Positions 47,895 to 59,667 are shown, counted from the first letter of the stretch. The stretch is 64,000 nt of DNA from Mortierella hygrophila (GCA_015680625.1 JAAAXW010000004.1:248001-312000), one strand, 5' to 3'. Notes: generated by a model from the sequence alone, not told the origin. Numbers and translations: made by a program.

Positions 47895-48810
47895 TTACTT
47901 GGTCTTGACAAAGCGAAGCTTGTTGGGCGAGTACTTGAAGTTGTCGGCATAGATCTTCTTCTTGAAGATCTTCTGGTTGGGCTCCTGAACGGTGAACTCC
48001 CATCCTATCACACCCACAATAAAAGACATAAGAATGTGAGTTTTCTTCGCTTAAAAATGGGTTCGTAACTAATCGAACTGGTAAAGAGATCAGCGTCTTA
48101 CCCTGCTTGTCGGCAAAGGCGATGGCGTCCTCCTTGGAGGGGAATTTCATCTGAAGGGCCTGCATGTAATCCGCGCTGTTCGCGAGAAAGGCACGAGAGT
48201 AACAACGGTCCTCAAGTTAGTCGATTGATCCTATTGATGTCACACATTCCACTACTGTAAGTTTGCCCGTAGATCTCTCCGCCTATACCTTGAAGCCCAG
48301 CCGATCAACTCGTTCTCGAAACGACCAGCCTGGAGTTCAGTGTCGAAATCAAGTCTCCAGACTCCAGTGTTGGTGATTCCAGACTGAGTAGCGGTCTTGC
48401 ACTGCTTGAAGATGCGGCAAGGGTGCATACGGACCTCCTCTAATAGTATAGTACCAAGTGGTGTTTCGTTGTGAGAAGGTCTATCCAAGTAGAATATTCT
48501 TGCCAGCCAGCACCCCTTGCCAAACAAAAAGAGAATTCGCTTTGCCGGTTGAATGAGGTCCTGTTGGTGGTCAGCCTCTGCTTGGCATTCATTTCGCTGT
48601 TGTTGTTGTTGTTGCTCCTGCTGATGTGTGTCCTGCATCGGTCTGTCACTCACCAGGGGCTCCGCTGACGATCTCAGCCTGGAGGGCAACGGGCTCCAGC
48701 GTCTCTGTGACAGAAGTCGAGGTCGAGTACTGGAGTCTGGTGAAGGCGGGTCTGGCGGTGGCAGCGAGAGGCACCCTCAGGACCTGTTTGGCGATGATTG
48801 CGGCGGACAT
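47895..48810 (-). CDS. NDUFS4: Complex I accessory subunit NDUFS4 (18-21 kDa)
   Basis: Accessory subunit of NADH:ubiquinone oxidoreductase on the matrix side, near the N-module. Four exons (48654-48810, 48289-48439, 48102-48175, 47895-48004) join in frame to 163 residues. The first 30 residues (MSAAIIAKQVLRVPLAATARP) are a typical mitochondrial presequence. The mature part has the family signature VRMHPCRIFKQCKTATQSG, WRLDFDTE, ENELIGWASSADYMQ, SKEDAIAFADKQGW and the ending KYSPNKLRFVKTK. The conserved residues run across every splice junction, so the exon model is secure. The gene is divergent from YME2 across 313 bases. Confidence 0.95.
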
Positions 48811-49123
48811 GGTTCGAATGTTTAGAGGTAAGCTGGAAGAAGAAAGAGAAAGAGAGCTGATCTACCTTGCCTACAAATTACACCAAAGAAAATTGATTTG
48901 TAATTGACAAACCCTTTCTAAATGAACGTGTCTTCGCACACACACACATATGAAGACACGCACTGGTCCGCGCTCCTTTTGTCTTTCTTCCTTTTGTTCC
49001 TCCTTCGCCTCACTTCACTGTCTGCCATTCACATTCCCATCCCTCGTTCTTATTATTTTCAACCAAACACCACCTAGTACACCCCCCCCCCACATCTCCA
49101 TTCAAACACAACTCTAGGCTGCA
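48811..49123. promoter_or_regulatory. Divergent promoter of NDUFS4 and YME2
   Basis: The 313 bases between two divergent start codons, both of mitochondrial inner-membrane genes. It carries a perfect 9-base inverted repeat, CGTGTCTTC (48927-48935) and GAAGACACG (48952-48960), around a CA-rich 16-base loop. A C homopolymer lies near 49083. No TATA box is seen. Confidence 0.65.
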
Positions 49124-52100
49124 ATGTATCGAGTTGCAGCCTCGTCTCAGGTGACCCTTCACCGTTTCCACGCCGCAACACCCCTGACACGTCAGCGTGT
49201 CCTTGCTATAGCCTCACCTCTCACTACCGGGAGAACCTTACAGCGAACCGCACCAACAACAAGAACAGCGGCAACTACTTTTGCTCGATCAATTCGCACG
49301 GCACCGGCCTTTACAGCCACGACCCGCACACCATTGACTGCTCAGGCTGTGCGTGTCCAACCGTCGGATTTTGTAAAGAGCAAAAGAGTTCCCGATGGAT
49401 TCTTTCGGCGCAAGTTCACCACCGAAACAGAAGCAGCAGCAGCGGCAGAGGAGGAGGTAGGCACATTGAGAATGTACTAAGTGTGTGCAGCGAGATACGA
49501 TCGCCTGGAAGAAAGCTTCGTCAACTGTAGCCGGATATCTTTCACATTGTTCCCATGACGACAACGCCTCGTCACTTCTGGTATTCTGTTCGTCGAAAAT
49601 GGGAATTTTTCTAACTTTATTTCTGTTTTCGTTAATGTCTGATGCAGTTGCCACTCAAGTACGGGATGCTTTACTTTGACAATGCATACCCGCTCAGGAT
49701 AGCCTGGTGGGACATCCGCTATTCGCTGCTTCGACCAGGATGGAAATCCCTCGAGCGCAAGGCCAAGCACGAACTCGTCCCTCCCGAAAATGGCATGCCT
49801 TTCCACTTCAAAATCGGAGGAATCGAACCACGGTAATTACTCCTCTTACTTGCTTGTTTGTTCTCTGCAAATTCAATATGATCCTAGCCCCTTTTTCTGA
49901 CTTGTACTCAACTGTATGAATTAGGCTAAAGGATGGCGGAATGTTTGTCCATTTTTCATATGTTCACCCATCGTCCTACACAACCAAGGAAGCCCTGAAG
50001 GAGATCGAGAGTCGATGTGAACAGCACTTGATGAGCCACGGTCATTACATGTGGTTCAACTTTCAAAAAGTACGAGCCTTCCTTGTCAAAGGTCAACCTT
50101 TCCTAGAGGACATGGCCAGTCGATACCCCAACAAGAAGGTCAGGATCGAGTACTCGGGAGATCTAGGAGTCGAGGGGCTGTATACTCTCTTCAGGAAGTA
50201 CGGCAAGATTGTCGATATTTTCCAGGTCCCGCCTGTCAAGGATATGCCCAAACAAGCGGTTGTCCAGTATTCGTTCATGCGCGCAGCCACCAGCGCCAAG
50301 AACTGTCTTCATGGAACCGAGGTCAATGGAATCCACATCAATGTCACATACGAGAGGACACTGAAGGGCAACGTCATCTGGACCTGGCTGAGCAACCACC
50401 CGAGACTGAGTGTTCCCCTAGGAGGTTTTGCCGTTGCGGGAGTGTCGCTCATTGTCTTTGACCCTATTCGAGTCTTCAGCATGCACGCCAAGATCACCAA
50501 ACTGTTCAACGTCAACGAGTACCCAATTCTCAAGTGGCTTCGCAAGGAGACTGTCGGCCGATTGACGCGCACACCCATCGACTCCTTTCAGGCGACTGGA
50601 TGGCGCGAGCGTGAGCAAGATGAAGAAAAGCTGCGTACTTGGCTGCGCAACCCCCCCGGTAAGGAAATATCATGCTCGCTTGCTATTGTGTCTGTATTTT
50701 TTAAGCGCGCCAGCCGCAAGAAGGAAATATTTTAGTAATGCGCCTTTTCCTTCGCCTCGTATAGAAACATTTGCGATTGTTCAGGGACCTCGTGGAGCAG
50801 GAAAGACAGACATGGTCGAGTATGCGACCAAGGACAAGACGCACAAGATTGTCATCCGGTGTGACGAACTAGCAAACGCGAGGAGCGAAGGCGAAGTCTT
50901 GTCAAACTTAGCCAAGCAGGTCGGATACATCCCTCTGTTCCAGTTCATGAGCACACTCAACAACATGATGGACATGGCCATCACAGCGACCACTGGACAG
51001 AAGGCTGGTGAGTACCCTCTTCTGCAGATGTCGATATTTGGTTATGTTTCCCATGCTCATTGTTGTTTAACACGACCTGCTGTTCTCATAATTTCGTAGG
51101 GCTATCGGCTACGTTTGAAGGGCAGTTGAAAAAGATTCTGGATACCTTGACGATCGCCATTCAACAGACATCGCCTACCAGGAACATGTCCAACACCTCA
51201 CCAGAGGCCATCATGAAGAAGATTGAGCAGACTATCGAAGAGAAGGCACGGAGAGCCGAGCTTGCCTCGTCAGGTGGCGGTGTCGCAGCAGAATTGGTCC
51301 AGAATCTCGGCTCCAAGAAGGAGCCATCCAAGGAAGAGAAGGCGAAGAAGGCCAAGGAGGAGAGCAAGTGGTGTGATCCTGATGATATCCCAGTGGTCAT
51401 TATTGACGGCTACATGTCGCGAGAGAAGGGTCCTCATGCCAAGGAGTTCTGGACGTACTTGGCGGATTGGGCTGCCGTCCTTGTCGAGAACCATGTTGCT
51501 CATGTCATCTTTATCAGCAACAACGTTACCGCCTCCAAGCCCCTTTCCAAAGGTAAACCTTACTTGGCTAACGCATTTTGGTGGCGTTGATGGGTTAACT
51601 GATGTCGTCTTGGCTACATATTAACAGTCTGTCGTTTTCTATGCTAATGAAACTAGCGCTTCCTAATATGACATTCGAGACGATTGTGCTCACGGATGCA
51701 ACGTTGGAATCTTCAATGGAGTTTGTCTACAAGCACCTGGACAAGGAAGAGTACGGCAACCTCACACATTGTGTCAAGACCATTGGGGGCCGTCTTACCG
51801 ATCTGGAGCTTTTTGTCCAAAAAGTGAAGAGTGGCATGGGACCCGAAGGTACGGTCAACATTCATTTGTTTTTCGCTCAAAGTAGACGTTATTTCTTTGG
51901 TAGAGGCGCACTGACAATTTTTTATTTCTTATACCCTTGTTGATCTTAGATGCGGTGAATGATATTCTGAGCAGATCGGTGGTTGAGGTGCGAAAGAATG
52001 CATTCGACTTTGATTCGGCCGAAAAGAAGACCCTCGGCTGGACGCCCATTCAGTTCTGGACCGTCATGAAGCACCTGGCCGTATACGACGTCGTAAGTCT

Positions 52101-52880
52101 TTTTTTCTCTGTTCTTCTGACATTCAATCTTCTTTTGCTACTTTCATGGCCAACTATCGCGGCTCTTGTGTGGTCTAATACTAATGGATCTATCTTGCAA
52201 CAAATCAATCGATATCACAACAGGCCAGCTTTGATGAACTCAAGATCCACCCGCTGTTCAAGAACGATGAGACGCCTTTCAGTGCAATGGAGCAAGCTGA
52301 ACTTATCAGCATCAACCACAAGAACGGTAAGTCAAAAACTTGTAGAAAACGTGGTGTCAGGACTTGGTTGGGCGGCCGTTGAATTGTTCTAGCGCACGTG
52401 GATTAAGTTCGCCCCTCAAGATGGTGCTCTTTTTTTTTCTTTTCCATCGTTTCTAATTTCTTCCATTCAATTCTCTTTGGGTCTCACTCATTGCGTGTAT
52501 CATTACAACAAATAGGACGCCCATTCTCGATTAGACCCGGTAAACCGATTTATAAGGCTGCCTTCCAAGAGATCCTCTCAGATGAAGGTTTCAAAGCCGT
52601 GATGGATCTCGAATCGGCCACCTTCCTCGATAAAGATGAGATGACAAAAGTCATCAAATGGGAAGGGGAACTCCGAGAGCTCTCGAACCTATTGCATCAG
52701 GATGGGTCTTGGTTGTTTGGAGGTGGAAGGGTTCCCAAGGAGGTTGATACTCGTGTCAAGTGGTTGATGAAGAAGTTGGCCGAGAGTCATACCAAGATTG
52801 AGAAATATGAACAGGAGATGGTTCAGGCAAAAAAGGATGTTGCGTCCTTGAGTGTCAACTATCAAAACAGTGGTAAATAG
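49124..52880 (+). CDS. YME2: Mitochondrial escape protein 2 (YME2/RNA12)
   Basis: Inner-membrane protein that limits escape of mitochondrial DNA and helps organise the inner membrane and nucleoids. Nine exons (49124-49456, 49648-49832, 49925-50658, 50765-51007, 51100-51552, 51657-51848, 51950-52092, 52224-52326, 52516-52880) join in frame to 916 residues. The N-terminal 110 residues are Arg/Ala/Thr-rich without acidic residues until FTTETE, a presequence. Next comes the conserved YFDNAYPL block, an RRM-like domain (about 240-315, VRIEYSGDLGVEGLYTLF), a transmembrane segment (about 336-352), and the P-loop domain with Walker A GPRGAGKT at 425-432 and Walker B VVIIDGYM near 596. A coiled C-terminus closes it. 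Length and order match the fungal family. Confidence 0.94.
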
Positions 52881-53160
52881 ACCCTCATGTTCTGTAACGA
52901 GTATTAATGAAAAAACAAGACTATGGTAATCATTGAGTGTGACATGATTGCACCATGTTTATTATTGGGAGGTTGTTGGTTGGGCGAGAAAAGGAGTAAG
53001 TGTATGGATGGGTGTTTGGAAGGGTGTATTGTTGAGGTAGCAGGTTATGACGTGAACGGGAAAGGAGTACCGCGTATAGGTCGACAAGAGAATGCGGCAC
53101 GGCGGGAAAGTCCAGTCTCCTGCTCCTATTGTTCACGTTGTGGACTTGTCCATGGAAAGC

Positions 53161-53370
53161 TTAGTCGAGCTTTTTCCGAGCACCAGAACTGGAAGAGGCC
53201 GGCGCCTGTTGGGAATCGTTGTAAGCGGCCTCGGCGGCAAGGGACTGTTCGCTCCTGGCCTGGGCCTGCTCGCTCATGCGGACAAAGTATGGGCGGATCA
53301 GTAGCCAGGCGCCAATCAGGATCGCGGAGTAGATGATGTCATTCCTTGAGTACGAGACGATGTTGCCCAT
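53161..53370 (-). CDS. Small single-pass membrane protein, PGA2-like
   Basis: Single exon, 69 residues. Residues 10-28 (NDIIYSAILIGAWLLIRPYFV) contain one hydrophobic helix followed by basic residues and a charged tail ending GARKKLD. The RPYF at the membrane exit recalls Pga2, an ER protein needed for transport of Gas1 and alkaline phosphatase in yeast. The yeast protein is about 129 residues, so this would be a minimal form. It is convergent with YME2 and lies upstream in order from the EF-hand gene on the same strand. The coding call rests on a clean start, the membrane helix and spacing. The family name is tentative. Confidence 0.6.
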   Translation of the reverse strand: MGNIVSYSRNDIIYSAILIGAWLLIRPYFVRMSEQAQARSEQSLAAEAAYNDSQQAPASSSSGARKKLD

Positions 53371-53729
53371 GATGATGTTTGTTGTAGTGATGAATGAGTG
53401 GTGAGGTTGTGTGTGTGAAGTGGAAGAAAAGAAAAGAAAATGGTGCGGGCCTGAGAAAAAGAAAGTGGTGCGAATTGACAGTCATAACATTATTGAATCA
53501 GAAATCCTTCCAGAAATTGTAGTGTCAAGTTTTGCTTCCAGAAGCGAAAATTGCTGGGTTTTTTTATTAGGCGTGTGGTAAAGCGAAGGGTTGGTGGTAT
53601 ATTTTCAGAGGGTGTGTTTGTTTGGTGTGGGATTGGTAAAAAGGAAGAAGCATGTATATAGCGACAAAGCAAAAGAGAGAAAAGAAAGAAGTGAGACGAT
53701 CAAAGGGTGTTGATCCTCGAAGAAGCGCT
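53371..53729. other. Spacer between the PGA2-like and EF-hand genes
   Basis: A stretch of 359 bases, G/A-rich on the plus strand, holding the promoter of the PGA2-like gene and the 3' UTR of the EF-hand gene. No other gene was recognised. Confidence 0.5.
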
Positions 53730-56720
53730 TTAGCTGGACTGGATGTTCAGCTTGGCTGTCGTCTCCTCAAGAGTCGGCTCTGGCCGGATCTCAAGTCCTC
53801 CATTGACTTCTGCCATCTGGAGGGTCGTCTTAGAGACCTCATCCACTGCTGCTGCGTGCTGCTCCTTCTCTTTGACCTCGTCAGAGGCAACCGTTGCTGC
53901 CGTGCTATGGACATCCTCGGCAGATGCTGCTGTTAAAACACCGTTGGTTGTATGTTCGCCATTGACCTTTTCTGCTGCAGCTGTCGTTTCTGTTGCTGTC
54001 CCTGTTGGTGCGCCCGATGCCTGGTCGTCCGACGGTACAACAACAATGTTCACTTGTGACTTGAGCTTCTCCTCTGTGCCATTGACCTTTTTCTCCTCTG
54101 ATTCCCCATTGACGGGCGCCACTGCAGGCGCAACCACGGCAATGGCAGCAGCAGCCTTCTTTTCCTCAGCCGCCTTGCGTTCCTTTGCCTGCTCCTCCTC
54201 TGCTGCGACCAATCCCTCAAACTCGTTGACCTTACCCAGTAAGTCTCCGCTACCGTTGATTCCGCCATTGAGCCAGAGTAAGCTGTGCGAGTTGCTCAGA
54301 CGGAAACTGCCTGCAGGCGATGAAGTCTGGAAAGGATGTCCCGAAGCAGTTCCGTACAGTGAATCTCTCAATCTGGGCGAAGGTGGTGCAAAGTGACTGA
54401 AACGGGGCGATGGGGGGGATGAACCAGAGCGGGGTGAAGGTGGAACTGACAAAGCAGAGCAAATCGAGTTAGCGCCCGAATCGGTCTGGTCAGCAAGGAA
54501 TTGGCCCAGGAAATCGATAATAAGCGGCTCCTTCATCGAGTTGAGCTTGTATTCCTCCAGAGACAGCTTGCCGTCGTTGTTGACATCCAGATCATCAAAG
54601 ATACGCTTGACCAACTCTTGGATCTGGTGCGTCTCGTCCTGAGTTGATCCTGCGACGACCGAGTGCTGTAAATGCAGTTACGAGATGAAAAGCAGTCATA
54701 CGCAGTTACAGGAACAAAGGATATACGAAAAACAAAGGAGACAAAGTAATAGTTAGTCTTTCATGTTATCTACAGAAATTCACACTATACTTTTTTTTTC
54801 TCTATCATCCTTCTCGGGTGAACATGAAACAACACAACAACGCGTGTGCAGAAGCTCCTTACCAACTGAGTCATGGCCCTTTCCAGTCCAGGACGAGTGA
54901 TGTATCCAGCATGGTCAATGTCGTACAACTTGAACGAGACTAGATAGATAACGAAAAGCCACCAAATAGTAACAAGAGATGGGTTTAGTCGCCTTCTTTT
55001 TACGACACAGAGGATTCATTGTTCCTGTCCCATCCGTGTGTACGCCCATTCTCCCAATCTTGTTTGGCGTAAAATTTCTGTGTTCGCCTCTGCTCCTGTC
55101 TGTTTTGTCGTATCGACACGGATCCTGCCAGGTGCTCATCTCTTTCTTGCCGCGGGCAGTCAGGGTAGTAGGTAGGTCATCAGACTGTTCCAGACAACAA
55201 AGTGCGAAACAAATTGACGACCGATAACAGAGATGAAATGAACTTACGCTCGAGCTTCTCGTCCGGGGTACCCTTCATGAAGACGGAAAGGCCTTCAATG
55301 AACTCTTTAAAGTTGACGCCCTTTATGCTGGGGTTGGTGTCGAAGGCAGAGAACAACCGAGTCAGGAAAACATCATCCAAGGGCGAGGAATGCAAGATAC
55401 GACGGAAGGTCTATTAGGAGCAGGAAGACAACGTGTTAGATTAGTGAGATATGTTGAACAAGCAAGGAGTAGGGTATAGGAGCGAGGGGAGTTGCTGTGA
55501 TAGGGGTAAGAGAAAAGTCTCGATCGATAGTCTTTTTTTGTTCCTCCTACTGTTCACGCTGCGGTCTCTTCTTTTTTGATTAAAGTTGTCGTCTTTGTTT
55601 TCATCGTCGTCGATGGCAAAGTACGTGTCGTTGTTATTACTGCAAATGAAGGGCCGAGGCGAGACATAAAAACGGCGAAAACGCCGAGCGTGTGTTGAAC
55701 GAACCCTTTGTTCTTTTTTGGTTGTCGTTATTATTACTTTTTTCCAGAAGATACCGGTCGTATGTTCTCTCTCCTCTTCTATTTCCCGGCTGACTTGAGC
55801 AAAGCAACGCGGGACAGATTGCGAAAGAGCCCTTTGGTAATCCCCACTTGTCTTTGTCGGATATTTTTGAATAATGCAATATCAATGAGGCCTGATAGCG
55901 AAAGAGAGTGTGTGATAGAGGGAGGGGAGAGCGTGCGATCGAACTGTAAAAACAAAAGAAAGAGGCCATGGCTCACTCTTTTTTCCCCTCTCTGTCTCTG
56001 TTCATCATCTGTTTGCCCAGAGAGACAAAAAAGAAACTAAGTGTGTATGCATATGAGTGCCTGAATTGCTGGTGTTGTTTTCCTGCTTCGTTGTTGCTTT
56101 GTTGTGAATAGTTCCGCCAGAGTGTAAAGCGTCGATTGGTCCACACACACTGTCGCCACTCGCTCTTTTTGTCCTGTCCTGCGCTCTGCAAAGTGAGTGT
56201 CTGACAACACCCACACAAGACACCAATTGGGATAAGGAAGACGTGCGCCTGATTTTTGCTTTGTTTTTGTTCTCTTGTCTTCATTCTGGACACAAGGGTT
56301 GGCTTTGTTGTTGCGGGCGTAAAACATAGTACCCCAGACACCTTTCGGTAGTTAACCCAGTCCCCGCCGTCAGTCAACGAGTCACGTAGGAGAAAATAGA
56401 AAATAAGTACGTATGCAGCGAATACTTGCCTCCTTGAACTGTGCCTCGGTGAGGACGTTGGACCGGGAGGTGTTTGACGTCTTCTCAAACTCGCGTCTGA
56501 GAGTGTGAATCTCACGCTTCGAGACTAATGAGGTGAAGGTGAATGAGATGAGAAACAAAAACAAGAGAAAGCAATGAGTTGACTGTCCTTGAAGTAAAGA
56601 GAGGAGAAGAAGAGACGAAACGAAGGTAGTTTTTATTGAGGCAGGAGAAAGGGTTGGCGGTTGTTTACAGTGAGTGCGTCTGGCGAGGTCCTTGTTTTCT
56701 TTTGAATGCTTTGCTCCCAT
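53730..56720 (-). CDS. EF-hand protein with N-myristoylation motif and long tail
   Basis: Five exons (56669-56720, 56430-56524, 55248-55410, 54863-54939, 53730-54665) join in frame to 440 residues. It begins MGAKHSKENK, a good N-myristoylation site (Gly2, Ser6) as in calcineurin B and neuronal calcium sensors. Residues 18-170 follow the calcineurin B/NCS layout. A degenerate hand (FDTNPSIKGVNFKEF) comes first. A second loop, DIDHAGYITRPG (110-121), has Gly where Glu is expected. One canonical loop, DVNNDGKLSLEE (156-167), has full Ca2+ ligands. A disordered tail of about 270 residues, rich in Ser/Pro then Ala/Lys/Glu, is absent from those families. It is probably a membrane-tethered calcium sensor. 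Intron 2 starts with GC (GAG-GCAAGT). Confidence 0.82.
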
Positions 56721-58114
56721 TGTTGAGTGAGTATATGTTGTTTGGATGGGAAGAGTGAAGAAAGTGGGTGAGAGTGAATGTGAGAATGAGAATGAGAGTG
56801 TTTGTGTAGAAAGTGTGGACGAAGTATAGGAATGTGTGAGTGAGCAAGAAAAAGTAAAAGAGAGAGATGTAAGCAAACAGGAAAAGAGTCAAAGAGGGAG
56901 AAATAGAGGTGAGACCAAGGTGGCGTCCCAAATTGCTCTCCCTCTCTCCCCTGTGCGTCTCTTTCTTTCTCCGCCTCTCAAGTTGTCATCTCATTTTATA
57001 TTCCATCTTTCGATATCCTCGTCGGCAGGTCAACCACCAATTAGTTACCCACTGGCAACATGGTATGGCATCGATAGATGGGAAAGGTTGCCATGGTATG
57101 CCATGGTATGCTTCCTGCCATGGTATGCTTCCTCTCACTCTTCTCCTTCCCTTGTCGATCTCACAACAAAAATGGACCCTCCCCTTGTCGATCTCACCCT
57201 TCCCTTCCCCCAAGACTCCTTCTTCACTTCTACATGTGCAGTACATGTACAGAACCTCATCGTCTGATCTGTGACCAACCCCAGCACCTTTCGGCTACGA
57301 CAAAGGAAGGTCACGGGGTAAGGAGGCGCGTGGGCCAAATTGATATGATCTGAAATGAATACCTTCCGCTCGGGAGACCTTCGCCATGAGCTTGAATTTT
57401 TATTAATACTTTTTGTCCCGCCGGGGCATCGCGGCCAAGGTTAAGATCAGGGTCGGGATCGGGGTCATCAAAACGAAAATTCGTACAGCCTGTGCATAAC
57501 GCACAACCGACGTCATTCTATCCAATTGTTTATCGCTCTTTGCAAAGAATGCATGTGTCACTCACCTCACCTCCAGCACTCAGTTCACAGTCGATGCTTT
57601 TACCAACAACCTCCACAAACACATCGCGAAAAAGATTGTCTTCTTGTATCTATCAAAACAAAAAAAGAGGAACAGAAGGCCGAGTGGAGAACAAACCAGG
57701 TCAAAAGAGAAGCTGAACAAAAGATGAGTTTGGAGTATGGATAAAAGACGAGAGAAAAACAGAGGATATGGTAAGCAGAACCCGCGACTCCCTAATCCCC
57801 CGTCGCCCCTTCTTTTCCAAGGAGGTGAGGAGGTGGGGGTTTGGGTGTCAAACGAAGACATAAGACAAAAAAGAACAAAAAAGGCATAATTGCTATTAGC
57901 GGCATGGGTTGGAGCAGAATGCTTTTAGACCAATCATGATTGTTTCACGTAACAAACAAAAACGCAATTAAAGAAAAGATAGGGGCAGGGTCTTTGGTGG
58001 CAACCACAGAAAAGAAATGCAGGGACGCTGGATATTATTGATGGGTAAGGCGATCACTCTATGTAGCAAAGTTGTCGATAGCAAGAACAAAAAAAAAGGG
58101 GGAGGGGGCCTGTA
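56721..58114. other. Intergenic between the EF-hand and velvet genes
   Basis: A stretch of 1.4 kb without a supported gene, holding the EF-hand promoter and leader (56721-57000 is A/G-rich on the plus strand) and the velvet 3' UTR. It contains a perfect 17-base tandem duplication (57100-57133) and a 16-base direct repeat (57149-57164 and 57182-57197). Confidence 0.5.
57100..57133 (+). repeat. 17-bp perfect tandem duplication
   Basis: GCCATGGTATGCTTCCT occurs twice in a row, with a further CCATGGTATG directly before it at 57091-57100. Next to it, CCCTTGTCGATCTCAC occurs at 57149 and 57182. It lies 370-480 bases upstream of the EF-hand ATG. Confidence 0.85.
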
Positions 58115-59667
58115 TCAGACCTCCTTGCCATCCATGTCTTCGATATCCTCGATATCGTCTGCACCCTGCTTGGTGGAGTTTGGTTCTGTTAGTACTAGGG
58201 CTTTAACGCGCCCTACTCTCGTCTCCTTTCGCAATGGAATTCGAACGCCTTGGTCAAACAGCGTCTTGGAAAGCGGCGTTGATTCTATACCGAGTTACAA
58301 CAATATAACCAGTGAATAAACAGGGGTATGAGAATCGGACAAGTCATGAGGATCCAAGTCTGGACTTGCATGAAAAATAGAAACATTGAACATGCAACAC
58401 CACAACAAACACAGAAACAAACAAATAAACAAACAAACAAACAAACAGACAGACAGAAAAAAAAAGCAAATATTGGGCTTGCAAAAGGAATATTTTCCGT
58501 GGTTGTTTCCTCTGACGTACTGATCATGCCTGGGAATCGTTTTGCATGAAAGATTTCAAAAGGTGCCGAGAAGACCGTTGCGAGGACCGGTGATGGAGCC
58601 AATGGCGATCTATATGCAAGAAGAAATTACAATTACCCCCATAAGTTTCTCTTTCTCTTCTTTTTTGCATTCACTAAACCAAGGCATCAAAGAGACTAAT
58701 GGGAAGCCAAAGAAAAAAAAAAGGGATGCTACTTACTCGGGTAACATGACGAATGAAAACTTGAGAGTATACATGCCGTCTGTTCTGACGCTGAGATCGG
58801 GAAAGGCAAAAAAAATGCCATAGTTTCCGGTCAAGTCCTTGAGTAGATCACCCGATGCGCCTGTGGATCCTGTCAGATTGCGGGTGGATATCGGTGGTGG
58901 GACTCCAAGGTGGAGGACAGACATGGTCGAGTCTCCAATGGTCCTTACCTCTGGTGTGGCTGGGATGATGGTTGTTGTTGCAGGATTGGCAACGAGTGAG
59001 CAGGGCTGCTGCTGGTCTACGGTGAATAGCTCTGCCATAACCATGCATTGTGAAATGTCGACAGCGCCAGGAAGGCTATATTCGTTTCGAAAATGAACGC
59101 GATGGAAGAATTATTGGGAGAAATTTGTTTGAAACGGATTAGATGAGTGACACTGATTGGGTTGCTGTGGTTCTGTTGTCATTGATGTTCAGCCGTCACT
59201 CAAACAACATCGAGCGGATCAAATTGTTGCCGCTGCAACCTACTTCAAGTCTACAGGGGTCCCATCTCCTTCCCGGACCGTCAGACGCACAATTGGTGGA
59301 GGATCCATTGGTCGCCGATCCTAAATGAAGTATGAAAGTAGATCAGGAGTACAAGAGTGTGTTAAAACAGACATTTCATTGAATAAGGCGCCGGTCTAAA
59401 CCGCCTCGCCCTGCCATCTTTGTTCCTGAATCCGTTTATTTTCCAAAGGTATGTGCGTCGATGCATACGTTATCTGTAATAGAAAAGACTTCAATGACAA
59501 CAGATTTAAGTAACCATGACAAAAGGGCATTTTTTTCTACTTGTTCTCAGAGAACATCGACTTGCCTTATCGCCAAACCCACACATCCGAGCATGGATGG
59601 GATTCTGCTCCATCGTCAACTCATAGGTCCTACGAGGGAGGTAACAGACGGAAACGGCCATGGTCAT
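58115..59667 (-). CDS. Velvet-domain transcription regulator
   Basis: Fungal NF-kB-like DNA-binding regulator of development and secondary metabolism. Its five exons are so small that only the middle one gives a visible open frame: 59566-59667, 59244-59320, 58737-59075, 58521-58609, 58115-58284. They join in frame to 258 residues. The ATG at 59667 is preceded by an in-frame stop. Velvet signatures run in order: YELTMEQNPIHARMCGFGDK, DRRPMDPPPIVRLTV, a divergent middle, GIFFAFPDLSVRTDG, FSAPFEIFHAKRFPGM and STPLSKTLFDQGVRIPLRKE. The domain fills almost the whole protein, as in VosA/VelB-like members, and an acidic tail (DDIEDIEDMD) ends it. I cannot tell which subfamily. Intron 1 begins with GC (AAG-GCAAGT). 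Confidence 0.92.
58417..58448 (+). repeat. CAAA tetranucleotide microsatellite
   Basis: About eight CAAA/TAAA units followed by CAGA units, inside the last intron of the velvet gene. Confidence 0.8.

Noticed and set aside
49457..49647. Possible retained intron in YME2
   Set aside because: The frame stops soon after the donor, and splicing to 49648 restores the conserved YFDNAYPL block.
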